Shown piece by piece: positions 11,661 through 23,500 of a stretch of DNA of 64,000 nucleotides. Where the stretch lies: NCBI GenBank assembly GCA_023614405.1, contig CM042693.1, positions 332,737,527-332,801,526 of the forward strand, written 5' to 3'. This DNA is from Avena insularis. Its lineage: Eukaryota; Streptophyta; Magnoliopsida; Poales; Poaceae. Every line of letters starts with the position of its first letter. Position 1 is the stretch's first letter. The notes beneath the pieces were generated by a model. It made no database searches, was not told the DNA's origin, and saw only the letters and a program-made list of their open reading frames with translations. Both the position numbers and the translations under genes were made by a program.

Positions 11661-13121
11661 CTGACGCGCCTCCTCTTCTTCTTCCCCATCTCACTTCACT
11701 GCTTCTCCGACAAGCGCTACAGAACCGCCGACGCTGGCAGCTGCCCAGCTTCGCCGCCACCCGCGTTCAATCCGCCACCACTTTTCCCCCTCGCGCGTGA
11801 CCTCAATCGCCTGGATTGGAAGCTCCGTCCGCCGTCTGTCTCCGTCGATTCCGGTGTCTCCCGAGCTCGCCCGGCCTCACCACCACCTCTGTCGTGTTCC
11901 TGGTGAGCTGCTGATCCTCATGTTGCTCTTCTTTCTCTCCCTCTCCTCCTGTACTATGCTCCCCGCATGTGCCCGACGTCACCGCCGCTCGAGCTCGACG
12001 GAGGCGACGCTCCGATGACCAAGAAGGAGCGGCGCCGCCACTCTCTTGCTCCCTGCATCGCCCTCTCTCTAACGCGCCCATCCGCGCGTCCAGGCGTGCC
12101 CGCTATCGCCGTCGCTGCCGCTGCCTGGGAGCTCACCGCCAGCGTGACGTCGTGCTGACGTCACTCGTGCGTCACCTTGCTCGCGTGGCAGCTGATGTGG
12201 CCTAGGGCCCATCAGTCAGCCTCAGTGGATAGGCTCCTCTATGGTATAAAAATGATCTGATGCGTGTGTTGACATCAGCATGTGTGGAGGCTGAGTTGCA
12301 CTGGGGCCCTTCTGTCAGTCTCACTGGTTAGGGGTCGCCCCGGTGTAAAAACTATTTGCCTTTTTTTTAATTCTAGAAAATGATTTAATATTGTAAAATC
12401 AATAACTTATTGTTTATAAGTCAAAAAATACAAATAATATATCAAATTGTTCAGAAAAATGAAACCTATCTATTTAACTTATAATCATGCATTGTTCAAA
12501 AACTTAAATGACAAGTATAATTAGAAGAACAAATGCACCCCTCTCATATGTTCCGCAGTTTCCCCGAGTTAGGGTTTTCACCCCTCGGAACCCCGATTAA
12601 ATCGTCGAGCATGTCTTAGGGTTACATTCCAATGCAAATTAACCTGTCATATCATAACACTTGCTTGAGCATTGCATCGATTCCATGTGTTGAACAAGCT
12701 AGGCGTTCGGTTCTTCACGGTAGAATACGAGATCGAGATCAAAGACATAGGTCAACACCATCGAAGATCGAAGATTTCTTGATAGCCATCGCATTGTAGA
12801 TGCTTAGCCATGATATTAGTTGTCATAGACCCCAGTTGAATCGATGTTGCACCTACGGTTAGCCGGTGTGTCCTCGCCAGGGCATCCCGAACCCGAGGGT
12901 TGATTGATTGCCGCCTTTCTTTTCGGTATTGGTTCTTCGTGATAGGATCCGAGCCCGATGGTTTCTCCGAATTAGGGTTTCTGATATTGTAAATTCATTT
13001 TTATTATTGTGTATGTATATATTAGGGTTTCTCTGAATTAGGGTTTATATCTCTCAACACCGTACCTAACATTCTCCCTTAGCCGCTTTGACTTATCCGT
13101 TTTTCCACCTATGCAGAAAAT
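11660..13121 (+). other. 5' leader and first intron(s) of second CACTA-A gene
   Basis: A GC-rich, CT-rich leader (11670-12200) with no long conserved frame gives way to an AT-rich intron-like stretch ending in TCCACCTATGCAG at about 13113, directly before the coding ATG at 13122. The exact exon structure upstream of 13113 cannot be fixed by eye. Confidence 0.4.
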
Positions 13122-16100
13122 ATGGACCCACACGTCAGAGACGAAGAAAAGGAAGAGTTGATCCAAGGTGTGATCCGCAGGGAAGAAAATTTAGATGTAT
13201 CGACGTTTCTAAACAACTCCGGTGAGGGTGATCCTCTTTTTGCCGGATGAGACGACTTGTTTGAGGTTGAAGGTGATGCCTTCCATGAGGAAAGCGATGC
13301 CTTGTGTGATAGAGAAAGGCGACCGCTCCGGCGAGGTGCATGTAATATAATTAATTCATTAATTAATCATCTGCTATCTATATAGAAATAGTGACGATCT
13401 TTCTTATTTTAGCCCTCGGATCGAAGAAATCTCTGAAAAAAGCGAGGCCCAACCAAAAAGTTGGAAGACCATGAGAGGTTCAGGATCTAAGATGTCGCGG
13501 AAGACGGCAAACCGACGGCTCCTGAAGTTGTCGCAAACAAATTTGTGGCACAATGCGGAGTAATCATTAGGGACTTAATCCCGATCACCATTCGAAATTG
13601 GAATAGGCCTGCTAATGCGGAAGATGAGGCAACATGTTTATTTGTCCCTAACCATGCCAAAGATTTACTGTGGAAGAGGCTCATGGTTAATTTCAAACTA
13701 CCAAAGATAGAGCTGGATCCAAATGCGGAGGATCCAGTTGAGGACGCCTTAGAACACGGGAGAGCCATGGAGGATAAGGTCAGGGAGTGGGCTTTGAAGA
13801 AGATGGTCCAGTGTTTCACCAACTGGAAGAAAAGATTGCACCTTGACTATGTCGTGAAAGAGAAGACTCCCGATTTCAAGAATATTCAGTTTGAGAAGAT
13901 AAAACCATTCTAGGCTGAGTTTGTGAAATACAAGACATCAGAAAAAGCTAAGAAAATATAGCCTTGAATAAGCTGAATGCTGCTAACAAGAAGTATCACC
14001 ATACTATGGGGCAAGGTGGCTACAGGGCTGACATTCCTAAGTGGGAGAAACTTGAGAATGAACTGCGTGCTACAAAGATCACCCCAGAGACAGACGATTG
14101 GGTAGGTTTTACGGGCATGGGGGCACGTTGGACTCGGAAGGGAAGTGTATATATAACATACGACATAAAGAAGACCCCTTGCCAATCGAGAAGATGAGAA
14201 AAGCAGTAAAGGTTGTTAAAGATGGGGACTTCATTACCGATAGAGAGAATGATGAGCTCACACTCGCCCTTGGAAATAAGGAACATGATGGACGAACATG
14301 AGGCACAAGCGGCTCCAAACCATGGAGGACTGGGTTTCCCGAAGAGTGGAAGAAATATCCTGATAGAAGCCGTCAGAGGAGAAAGGACAGGGCGGAAGTT
14401 GAAGCAGATATTCAGAAAGAGCAAATGCGTATAATTGAAGAACGAATAAAGCAACAACAAGATGAAATTAACGCACTTAAAGAGCAAAGTACTACCGGCC
14501 CATCTCAGCAGCACACTGCATTCGATGCTACCGGCCTATCGAATAATCAAAAAGCAGTGGCTTCCACCGAGGTCCCGGTGATGACAATGGCGATGACGAT
14601 GGTGCAAGCGATGGCTCCTGTTGGCTACCCAGTGGATGATATCATAGAGATGACACACTGCGAGCTACATGTCAAAGTTGTGAACATATCAATGAAGGTG
14701 GCGGTCGGCTATGCCTTACCAATTGGACCCACGCCAACTTACCACTGTCGTCCGGTTCCAGAGGGCTACGCTGTTGTCGGGGTGGATGAAATCATGCCCA
14801 CCTTTGAAGTTTTGGATCTTCACTACCCTGCAGGTGAAGGGGATGTTACTGTACTGGGAGACGCAACAAACGTCACCATTCTATGGCCAAAGGAATGTAT
14901 CGTGCTTAGAAATCACAAGCCAAGGCCATCTTCGCCGCCACCTCACCCGTCTCCAGCGAGGTCGTCGCCGCCGTGGCAGCCGTCTTCGTCGCCTCACCAA
15001 TCTCCGGCGCAGCCATTGCCGCGGGAGCCATCGCCGGCGCCTCAGGATAAAAAGAGTAAGCGTACCGCTACTCTGCGTCGTGGTGGCGATCACCAAGCGT
15101 AAACAAGAGCCTCTTCCAAAAGTACCAAAGGTTCCTCCCAAGAGAGCTTATGGTATCTTGAAGAGGAAGCTGGCGATCGTTGATGCGGAAGCAGCGTTTT
15201 TGCTAAGTGAGGCGGCCGAAAGAGCGAGTTCCCCGCAAAGAAGAAAAAGCCAAAGTGTTGAAAATGCTAAAGACTCTTCATCAATCCGAGCCAAAGCTGT
15301 CATCAGACTATGAGCGTTCTATTCTCAAGTCACATGCGGCACAAAAAGCCTCGAAGAGCAGTACTGATGCAAGCGAGAAATATGTTGTCCAGCTCGAAAA
15401 ACAAGAAAAATAGCCTTGCGCCCCTCTCAAGGTGATTTCCCAAACCAATGTGGGGTCGAGCAAATATGGGGCCGAGGAGCAGTATGATCCAGAGGTAGTT
15501 ACTGTCTGGAGAAGCCACGCTGCTCAAGGTATGAGTATTGCCCAGTACTTATCCCAGTTAGAGTACTTCCCCGTGAGTGAAGTAGCATACAAATACCAGT
15601 ACGGCAAACCTCTCGTCAAACCTGAGGAGGTAAATAATCTTCCAACAAAAATGCGAAGATTGCATAACTGGTACATGCATGCCACAAAGGCCGGGGCTAA
15701 CTGGATAGTGCTGAGGGTTACAAAAAAAGCATCATGGGAAAGAAAAGGATGACATGATATCCATTGAATTTGATGAACTATTTCAATTATTCAATCAAGA
15801 CGTCTTGGACAAATCGATCATGAGTCCCTATTGTCTGTAAGTACTAATTCTGTAATTAATTTAGTCTCCAGCTATCTCACCTTGTTTATTGCATGTATAT
15901 AATCATACTGTAATATGCAGAATGAATATTCTCGAATGCAGCAGAGGACAAATCTATGACATTGGCTTCATTGACCCATATTGGGTTCATGAAGCTAATC
16001 TCAAAACAAGCCCCCAGGATACGGAGGATAATATAGTACACGCGTTAAGGTTTCAAGAAACCAAAAGAAAAATACTTTTTCCTTACAAATTCGAGTGAGT

Positions 16101-16869
16101 GTTATTGTCTTCTATACACTTTCTATTTTGTTTAATCGATGTTAAGTATATAATTGATTAGTTATGCATTCGCAGCTTCCACTATATTTTGTTAATCATT
16201 CAACTTGACAAAGGGCGTGTACTAGTCATGGACTCGAAACATAAACCCCTTGAGAAGTGGAAGGACATACAGATGCTTCTCCAGTGGTAATTCTAATCAT
16301 TACGATACTATATCGGCAACGTTCGTGAATTTTATGATATCAAGTAATTAATAACTTATTTTATTTGTTTTCTTCGCCGGGCAGCTTGGAAACGGTTCAC
16401 CAACAAGGCTAGGGGTGTTTGGAAAGCGGAGCTTACATTTGAAGCACTAGATGTAAGCACCACTAGCTATATCCGCGCATCTCTTTGATTCTAGTTTTGA
16501 TACAGTTATTATCATGCTTGATTATTATTTTGATTGAACTATGTTTTCGTAAAGTGCCTAACATAGGGACCAGGTAACAATCTATGTGGATACTATGTTT
16601 GCGAGTTCATCCGGCAGACGTGCGATGAGAAGGGCAGAAATTTAGAGCAACTCCACGTACGTAAACAATTTCTATAGTTTTTAATTACAATCAAATTGTG
16701 TTTAGTTTCATTCATATAGGCTGACTCCTTTTTTAAATCAGATCGAACGTCTACGGGACGGTCTTCTGTCAAAGGATCGCGTACGAGCAATTCAGGAGGA
16801 ATTGACGGGATTCTTGGATGCAGAAGTCCTAAACCCAAAAGGGGAATACTATTCGGCTGTGTATAGATA
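13122..16869 (+). pseudogene. CACTA-A second gene: Transposase_24-like region plus Ulp1-like protease
   Basis: An ATG at 13122 opens a frame with IRREENLDVSTFLNNSGEG, typical of plant Ptta/En/Spm proteins. A second exon follows an acceptor near 13411 and encodes a Transposase_24-like part (13520-14300: PNHAKDLLWKRLMVNFKLP, RENDELTLALGN), a coiled-coil stretch (EEERIKQQQDEI type, 14400-14480), and Pro/Ser-rich linkers (14930-15050). A C-terminal Ulp1-like C48 peptidase is spread over several small exons from 15432. It shows FHYILLIIQLDKG (His), RVLVMDS (Asp) and GNNLCGYYVCEFIRQ (Cys), ending at the TAG at 16867. The donor after 16096 and an acceptor near 16175 restore the His motif in frame. 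In-frame stops (about 13246, 13911, 13960) and frame changes (near 13960, 14300, 15100, 15410) show decay. Confidence 0.8.
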
Positions 16870-17018
16870 ATAGGGATTGTAAAAAGAGCAACTTTTGTAT
16901 GTAGTGCATGAACTCGATTCGTGTATCGAATGTAATATTGGCATGATGATCTTGTGTAATATAATGGTTCCTTCATTGATGAGTGAAAAACACTAAATAA
17001 ACAATAAAACAACCTAAA

Positions 17019-17320
17019 TGAATTCTCGGCCGCGGCAAAAAAAGTGGCCAAAATGCTGCCGCAGCAACAAAAGTTGCCAAAATAAATTCTCTGCCGCGGC
17101 AGAGAAATGTGCCAAATCTCTGCCACGGCAGAAGATTATTGTTACGAACCGGGACGGTTGCTCCACCCCTCGCCCTCTAACGACGCCACGTGTATCCCCA
17201 TTTGTCCTGGTTGGTGGGGTAACCGGGACTAAAGGTTGGGGCTTTAGTCCCGATTGCCCCGTCCCGGTTGGGCAACCAGGACTAAAGCCCCTTACCAACC
17301 GGGACGCATGGCATGTTCTC
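17019..17320. repeat. CACTA-A right subterminal repeats
   Basis: Palindromic TGCCGCGGCA motifs (17030, 17065, 17092, 17124) precede paired AACCGGGAC / GTCCCGGTTGG and CCGGGACTAAAGG motifs up to 17310. The repeats match the left-end family, which marks this as the 3' side of CACTA-A, but the terminal CACTA inverted repeat itself is absent. Confidence 0.7.
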
Positions 17321-18690
17321 CACCCGTGAACTCCACCGATATAATATAAAATTACTTGAAGTATATTATATCCACGATTCAGCTCATGTATATACAGCAA
17401 AGTAAAATGATCTTTAGCAAAGTAAAATGATCTTTAAAAAAGTAAATAAAAAATGCACGCTATATGTATGTATCTACACAATATGCAGTGAAGAAGTTGT
17501 ATTTTAGTTTATGTGCTTGTATAAGGTACACATTTTTTCTTTATCCTATAATCGATCGATCAGATTCCTAGCCTCTCTCAATGTGACCACATCTTCTGCC
17601 CAGTACATCTGTGTATGTGGCACGCTCATTTCAGCACGTATGGGTCTTTTTACTTACATGTTTAAGCACAGGTGATAAGTTTTATAGGTTTAAGCCATCT
17701 TCTTCCTTTACCTGTTCCCATTCACAGAAACCTCCCCGTCCATGGCGGCGCTACTTCCCTCCACCGCTAGAGGCTAGGTAAGGACCTGGATACTCTGCTC
17801 GGGCGCGGGACCCTGGAGAAGCTGCCGCAGCTCGTCACTGGTGGTCTATTGTCTTGTGCCCACTCGAAATTTGGGGCCCCGACCTCCATATGTCGCTGGG
17901 CCAGACAGACATGGTCTTGAGCATCAGGTTGCTAGCAACCGAGGAATCATGTCTAACAGCATGAGCAAGTCGACGATTTTCATCAGCAGAAGCCAGTCGT
18001 TGTCTCTCCACCTCTGACCTGCCCTTCCCGCTTAGCCAGAGCTGCAGACCTGCGGCTGCTTCTCGTGGCCCCGAATCAAAGAACATAGAAAAAGAGCAGA
18101 AATCGGATGAAGGAATTGAAGTTTCTAAGATGAGGCTGTCGTCGCCTCCATGGCAAGATCCGGAGCGGGTGCTTGGATCCGGCACTCCACAACACGAACC
18201 GGCCTCTACACGGCCAGATCGAACGACACCATCGCCTCCCTTCCCACCACCGATGACCAAATCGAACGACGCCGTCATCTCCCTTCCCGCCACAGACGCA
18301 GCCGCCGATCCTCCCACACACGTGTCGGGGCCTAGCCGGACTACGTGGTGTCCCGCCGGCGCTCATGGAGGTGCCCTCCTTCTGGCCCTCTTCTAGTCCT
18401 GCCGTCGCCCGCAGGGAGTCGACGATGTCGTTGGCGGATCTACTCCAACTCTAAACCTTCAGCGAGGTCTTCCTTGAGGCAGTCCGTAGGCACGGGAGCA
18501 GGGCTGTGAAATTGAAGAGGCCGGGGAAAGAAGACGGACACCAGCCGGCGGAGGGACATTGGTGGCGAGGACGAGGCTTCGGCCAGCGGCCCGTTGGGGA
18601 AGAGACCGGGGCGGCAGGATGCACGCGTTGGCGAGGGTGTGATGAGGTGGAGCCGCAATCGTTCGGTTTATGTCGATAAACTCAGCGGTG
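17321..18690. other. Unassigned region with a GC-rich block
   Basis: 17321-17700 is AT-rich, with a short duplicated AGCAAAGTAAAATGATCTTT (17397 and 17417). 17740-18670 is GC-rich with frames open on both strands (for example 17835-18317 minus and 18130-18396 plus). None shows a recognisable domain, and the strands mirror each other's openness, which is expected from base composition. It may be a remnant of a gene or transposon leader. Confidence 0.3.
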
Positions 18691-19150
18691 CAGGTGGTGT
18701 AATAGCTCCAAGGGGAAAAAAGCGCGCTACAGCGCACGTTATAGCACGCTATAGCAAATTTGAAGCGTCGACGCTATGTTTAAGCTATTTTAGATGCTAT
18801 GTCGCTAATTTAAAAATAGCATGCTAAATCATGCTATTTATCAAAACATTGTAGTATCGTTATATTTTTTAGCGCTGAAAAAATCCAAAAACTACATCCT
18901 ATAGCCTAGTAATGCTACATCTACGGGTGTTTTTCTCACGGATTCAGTTTACGGAATGACGTGGAGATTAGATAGGGAGGTCACGAGCCGTAAATCACGG
19001 ATGACCAAGAAATTGAACCAATCAGTTTTCACCACATATGTCTGTAAGATTCTTTCGTAACAACAATTCCGTAAGTCCAGCATTTTCCGCCTATAGCCTA
19101 TCGTCCTAGAAGTCCAAAACCATTCCCGAGTCATAGGCACACCTAATCCC

Positions 19151-19169
19151 AACCCCCCCCCCCCCCCCA
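19151..19169. repeat. Poly-C tract
   Basis: A run of about 17-18 consecutive C residues follows CCTAATCCCAA. Such runs are rare in plant DNA and prone to length error in sequencing. Confidence 0.9.
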
Positions 19170-19265
19170 AGATTGTTCTTGCAATCACCAAATTGGCTCA
19201 CGAGCGGTGGTGGTGCTTCTCCAGTTCGCGAGTGGTGGCGGTGGTGCTTCTCCAGTTCGTGAGGG

Positions 19266-19528
19266 ATGAAAAATAAGGACCCATTTGAAGACAACACATT
19301 TGCTAATGTAATAGAATATGAAGATAATGAGTGGATCACATGTGTTGTGCAAGATGAAGTTGTAGCTCAAACTGAACAAGTAGCTGCATAAAAAAGTAAG
19401 AGAGTTTCTCAGCATAGGAAGAAGAAGATCCTTCTTGTTTATCTGAATGACAAATTGCATTCTGCTAGTTCATCTTGTGATTTAGAAGATGACTTCTACA
19501 TGCATTCTCCATCTGATTCTGAATAATA
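19266..19528 (+). pseudogene. Short transposase-like C-terminal remnant
   Basis: One frame from the ATG at 19266 reads an acidic segment (FEDNTFANVIEYEDNEWITC), then a TAA at 19389, then in the same frame a basic patch (KSKRVSQHRKKK) and an acidic end (LEDDFYMHSPSDSE) before TAA at 19526. The acidic tail with a conserved Trp is reminiscent of hAT transposase C-termini, but the match is weak. It sits inside the GCTATAGCGC inverted-repeat element, which supports a transposon origin. Confidence 0.35.
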
Positions 19529-19875
19529 GTTCATGTTATGTTGTTGTTAGGCTACCTTAAAACTATCTTGTTCTCTATTCTTGACATGTTTATGGGTATG
19601 TGCCTCATATCGATAAGACTATCAGTCTGACTGTGTGAATCTGTTTTTATGTCATGGATTATTCTTGATTTTGTTATGGATGTAATTGTTCCTGAGCAAA
19701 TTTTAGATGATAAAATCATTTATGTTTAGACTAAACATGTCATTTTATTTTGCAAACACTATTTTAAATAGCGTGTGCTATAATATGCTATAGCGTGTAT
19801 AGCATCCTGAGAAGCCGGGCGCTAAATACTATAGCGCGCTATTTTTAGCTTAAATAGCTCCTAACAGCTAGGGGT

Positions 19876-20227
19876 AAAACCGAAAAAATATAACGGATGA
19901 TAGACGAAAACCACCTTTAGACAAATTATATAGTAGAGATAGATACACCGCTAGGAGCTACCCAGTACCTACTCGGTGATGGATACTAATCCTAGTCGGG
20001 CAGGAAATCCAATACAGCAATACATCACGTGCACATGGGTTTATCTAACAGCTGTCAATACCTCATTTTCCACGGTATAGATAATACTGTATATAGGTAT
20101 ATCATCATGAAAACCTTCAATGAGAGATTTTTTTTGGATCCACTCCTTTGATGAAGCTTTCAGATTAATCTCCCCCACAAGCATGTTGAGATGTATACAA
20201 ACAAGTGAACACTAGTGAAACGGTTAC
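19876..20227. other. 3' flank of the FMO gene
   Basis: No gene or repeat is seen here. On the minus strand this would hold the 3' untranslated region of the FMO gene; no clear AATAAA signal is visible on that strand close to the stop codon. Confidence 0.4.
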
Positions 20228-20582
20228 TTAGTTCATCGGGTTGACACCTGCGTAATCTGCAGGTTCATACGGGACCAGCCAGTCAGCCAAAACCCCCTTC
20301 TTCCTCCTAGGCTCACACCCCATGTCCTGGCACAACTGGTCATTGTACCAGATGCTGACAGAACCGATGCAAGATCGTCGGAAGTAGTCACCCAAGTAGC
20401 GTTTCATGTATTCGTCCCATTCCTTGACGTTTTCCTCCATTGATCTGATGGTAGGCAATCGAAAGCCTCCATCAAGGAAATGTGCCAACCATTTGGACCG
20501 TATCTCGGAGGTATGTAGATCTCCCGGACTGTCGCCATAGCCAACAATTGCTAACTGGGGGATCCTTGGATGGACGCATAGC
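20228..20582 (-). CDS. FMO exon 5 (residues 407-524)
   Basis: The acceptor GGGCAG|GCTATG completes an Arg codon and continues [13 protein letters not shown]. The exon ends with the stop at 20228-20230. The family's C-terminal features ([14 protein letters not shown], CxDMGxxPxRKK) are present. Confidence 0.88.
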
Positions 20583-23500
20583 CTGCCCACATTCTTAAGA
20601 GGGTCATTGTTGATTCACTACTACTACTTTCACTGCATAGATACAGGCAATTATCTAATTACTGCACACTAATTAACTTAAAAAGTTGAGCGGAACCTGT
20701 AGTGTGGAGCTGCAGTAGATGGTGTGCCAACAACGACGTCTCTGAACAAAGGCGACGTGAACAGCTCTTTGATCTTCTGATCTCCCTTGTATCCCGTGGC
20801 AAAGATCACAACATTGCTCTTGATCGGCGCAGACTCACCTTGTACAATGACACCTTCTTTACAGAAGCTCGTCTGTTTTGCATTCTTGAGAATAATGCTT
20901 CCTTGCTCCACCTTGTCGAAGAATTTGTTTGGCGTTTGTGCGACCAGCCACGAGCTCATTGCTTGGAAGAAGCTGTGCTCCGGTACCATGCCATGCTTCC
21001 TCATGGGTACTGCCCACATGTAGTAGCTCTCGACAAACTTTGCGAATATCCATCTCTGATCAAGTTGAATAAATGCATCGACGCACATGTAATGACCAAC
21101 CTATTGTTAGTTACTTAAAATTAAGAATGTGCCTAAAAAGAAGTGTGTGTAAGCACAAAAAGGGTATATATGTACCAAGGGTGATAATAAGGTAGCCAGA
21201 AGGCTAAGGAGCAGCCCCTCGCCTGGCTTGTGAACTAGGAGTTCCGCAAAGCGAGTGAAGTAGAAGAAAGCAATCGGGATACCCCAAGCGTACATGCTGT
21301 CGGGAATTATCCAGTGCCTCGTCCTACACACTATTGTGCATGGGTGCCTTGGACCTGCGTATGTACACATTCAGAGATTAATTAATCCTGGGATTATAAC
21401 AAATCAACTGCTCCCTTCGGTCTGTATCAATAGTTTTTATTTTTTAGATTCGTATGAATCTAGTTAAATATTTAGACTAAATGCATTCGTATCTAGAGAA
21501 AATTAAAGTCATTAATATGGACCCACTATGGGACGCGCGCTTCGCCGAGGGAAAAAAGCCGTCGGCGTAGGCCAAAATGGCCCTCAGCGTATGGTACGCC
21601 GACGGCTGCCCCTCGGCATAGCCTTCTCGGCAAAGGTCTCTCTCGACGAAGTACACACAAGTCGTCGGGGCCGTCGGCGTATGCTACGCCGACGGCTTTG
21701 TCCTCGGCGTAGCGGCCGTCGACATAGCCTGTCGGCAGGTTGCAAAACTATTTTCCTTTAAAAAAATTTATTTTTTTCTCAATATTTTTAATCTTTGAAT
21801 TGTTTGACTCGTTAATCTCTCACTTTGAACATTTTTAACACTAATTATACTTTATATTTTATTAAATTGCAGTCTTTGTCAAACTTTTCAGCTGGTCACC
21901 CATTCTAATACTACTTCAGCTCCAGCACGCTTAACTTCCTCGCTCTTTCAGAATCTGTTTCCGCAAAGTAATTCATACATTGTTGTCAATACTATGATAT
22001 CAATCATATTAACTCTTATATCATCATGTCACATGTTTGTATTTTTTAAATTACAAACAATTATTTAAGTAAATATTAATGAATAAGTAAAAATATTATT
22101 GAATTCAAATAAAAATATAATAATTTTATTTTATTGTATTTTTCTATTTAATATGGAATAATTAATATCTTTAAATCCGTAAATTGGAATTCGACAAATA
22201 ATATGTCTAAATTAATCAGAAAAATGAGAGAAATCCAAATATCATATCCATATCAACTAATCACAAACCCTCTGTTTGTTAATTAGCTATTTGGTGGTTG
22301 CTTTAGAAAATTCTCTTTTTGCGCTCGGAAAATGAAAAATGGCTTTTTGGTGCGATGAAAAGGAAAACTTGCATTAGATCTTTGATAAATAGCATATTGT
22401 GAACCTAAAAATTATTTTTATATAAAAACATGAGCATCAGATCATGTACATGTAGTTTATATCTGACCCACTTCCTGCCGATTTTGTAGGAATTTATCTT
22501 TTTTAACAGAGGTGGACGGAAAGGTTTTGGATCCCCCTGTTGGGACTTATCCATATAAGATGGTTTAGTATTTTTGTAAAATATGGTGGTAGCATTTTAA
22601 ATTAGCCATTTGGTGGTTACTTCACAAAACCGTCCGTTTTTTGTGATCGGGAAATGAAAAATGACTTTTTGGTACGACGAAAAGGAAAACTTTCTCCTGC
22701 AACATTGTTCGTCATCCCATGATACATATGTATGCACAATATGGGCACATTATCACAAACAATGTCTTGATTCTAGCCATAACATTGGTTATTTGACCCG
22801 AAAGCCAAGAAACTTCGAATGAGATAGGTCATTTTGTGAAGGTTTTTTCAGACATAATAAATATACCAAGTTTGATATTTTTCCTTATAACTATGTCACA
22901 TAATATGACACCACGCGAAGGTTTCGCATTGTTCCGATCGTTTTTGAATTTTTTATGCCCGTTTTAAACTATCGTCAAACTTTATCGAACGGCGGGCATG
23001 AAGATTCTTAGCTCGGGACCGAGCCTCGCTAAACTTACATTGGATCTTTGATAAAATAGCATATTGGGAACCTAAAAATTATTTTTGTAAAAAAATCTGA
23101 GCATCGGATCATGTACCTGTAGTTCATATCTGACCCACTTCCTCCCGATTCGGCAGGAATTTATCTTTTTTATCAGAGGTGGACGGAAAGGTTTCGGATC
23201 CCCATGTTGGGACATTGTCCATATAAGGTGGTCTAGTATTTTTGTAAAATGTGGTGGTAGCATTTTGAATTAGCCATTTGGTCGTTGCTTCACAAAACTG
23301 TCCGTTTTTTATGCTCGGAAAATGGGAAATGGCTTTTTGGTGCGACGAAAAGGAAAACTTCGTCCTGCAACATTGTTCGTCATCCCATTATGCATGTGTA
23401 TGCATAATATGGACACATTATCACAAACTATGCCTTGATTCTAGCCATAACATTGGTCATCTGACCTGAAAGCCAAGAAACCTCGAATGAGATACGTCAT

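Larger units (their letters stand above)
2532..17320 (+). mobile_element. CACTA-A: large CACTA (En/Spm) transposon, right end missing
   Basis: The left end begins CACTAGTAGAAAAC, a typical Triticeae CACTA terminus, followed by subterminal inverted motifs of the form TAGTCCCGGTT / AACCGGGACTAAAG. The interior carries a TNP2-type transposase remnant (3115-6439), three tandem-repeat arrays, and a second gene remnant with an Ulp1-like protease (13122-16869). CCGGGACTAAA subterminal repeats reappear at 17150-17310. No inverse terminus (…TTTTCTACTAGTG) is found in the following 400 bp, so no target duplication can be confirmed and the right end appears deleted near 17320. With both genes broken and one terminus lost, the element should be immobile. 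Confidence 0.85.
18695..19875. mobile_element. Possible hAT-like remnant with inverted GCTATAGCGC ends
   Basis: Both sides carry clustered, opposed copies of AGCGCGCTA / TAGCGCGCTAT (18718-18760 and 19765-19850). Aligned inversely, the outer sequences share GGAGCTATTT…AAAAAAGCGCGCTA-type similarity, which suggests a terminal or subterminal inverted repeat. The interior holds a short coding remnant (19266-19528). I could not fix exact ends or an 8-bp target duplication, so the superfamily is a guess. Confidence 0.35.

Noticed and set aside
14881..15141. Arg-rich minus-strand frame
   Set aside because: It is the antisense of the Pro/Ser-rich linker of the CACTA-A second gene.
20702..21118. 138-codon plus-strand frame
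   Set aside because: It lies opposite FMO exon 4, whose minus-strand protein has family motifs and correct splice phases.
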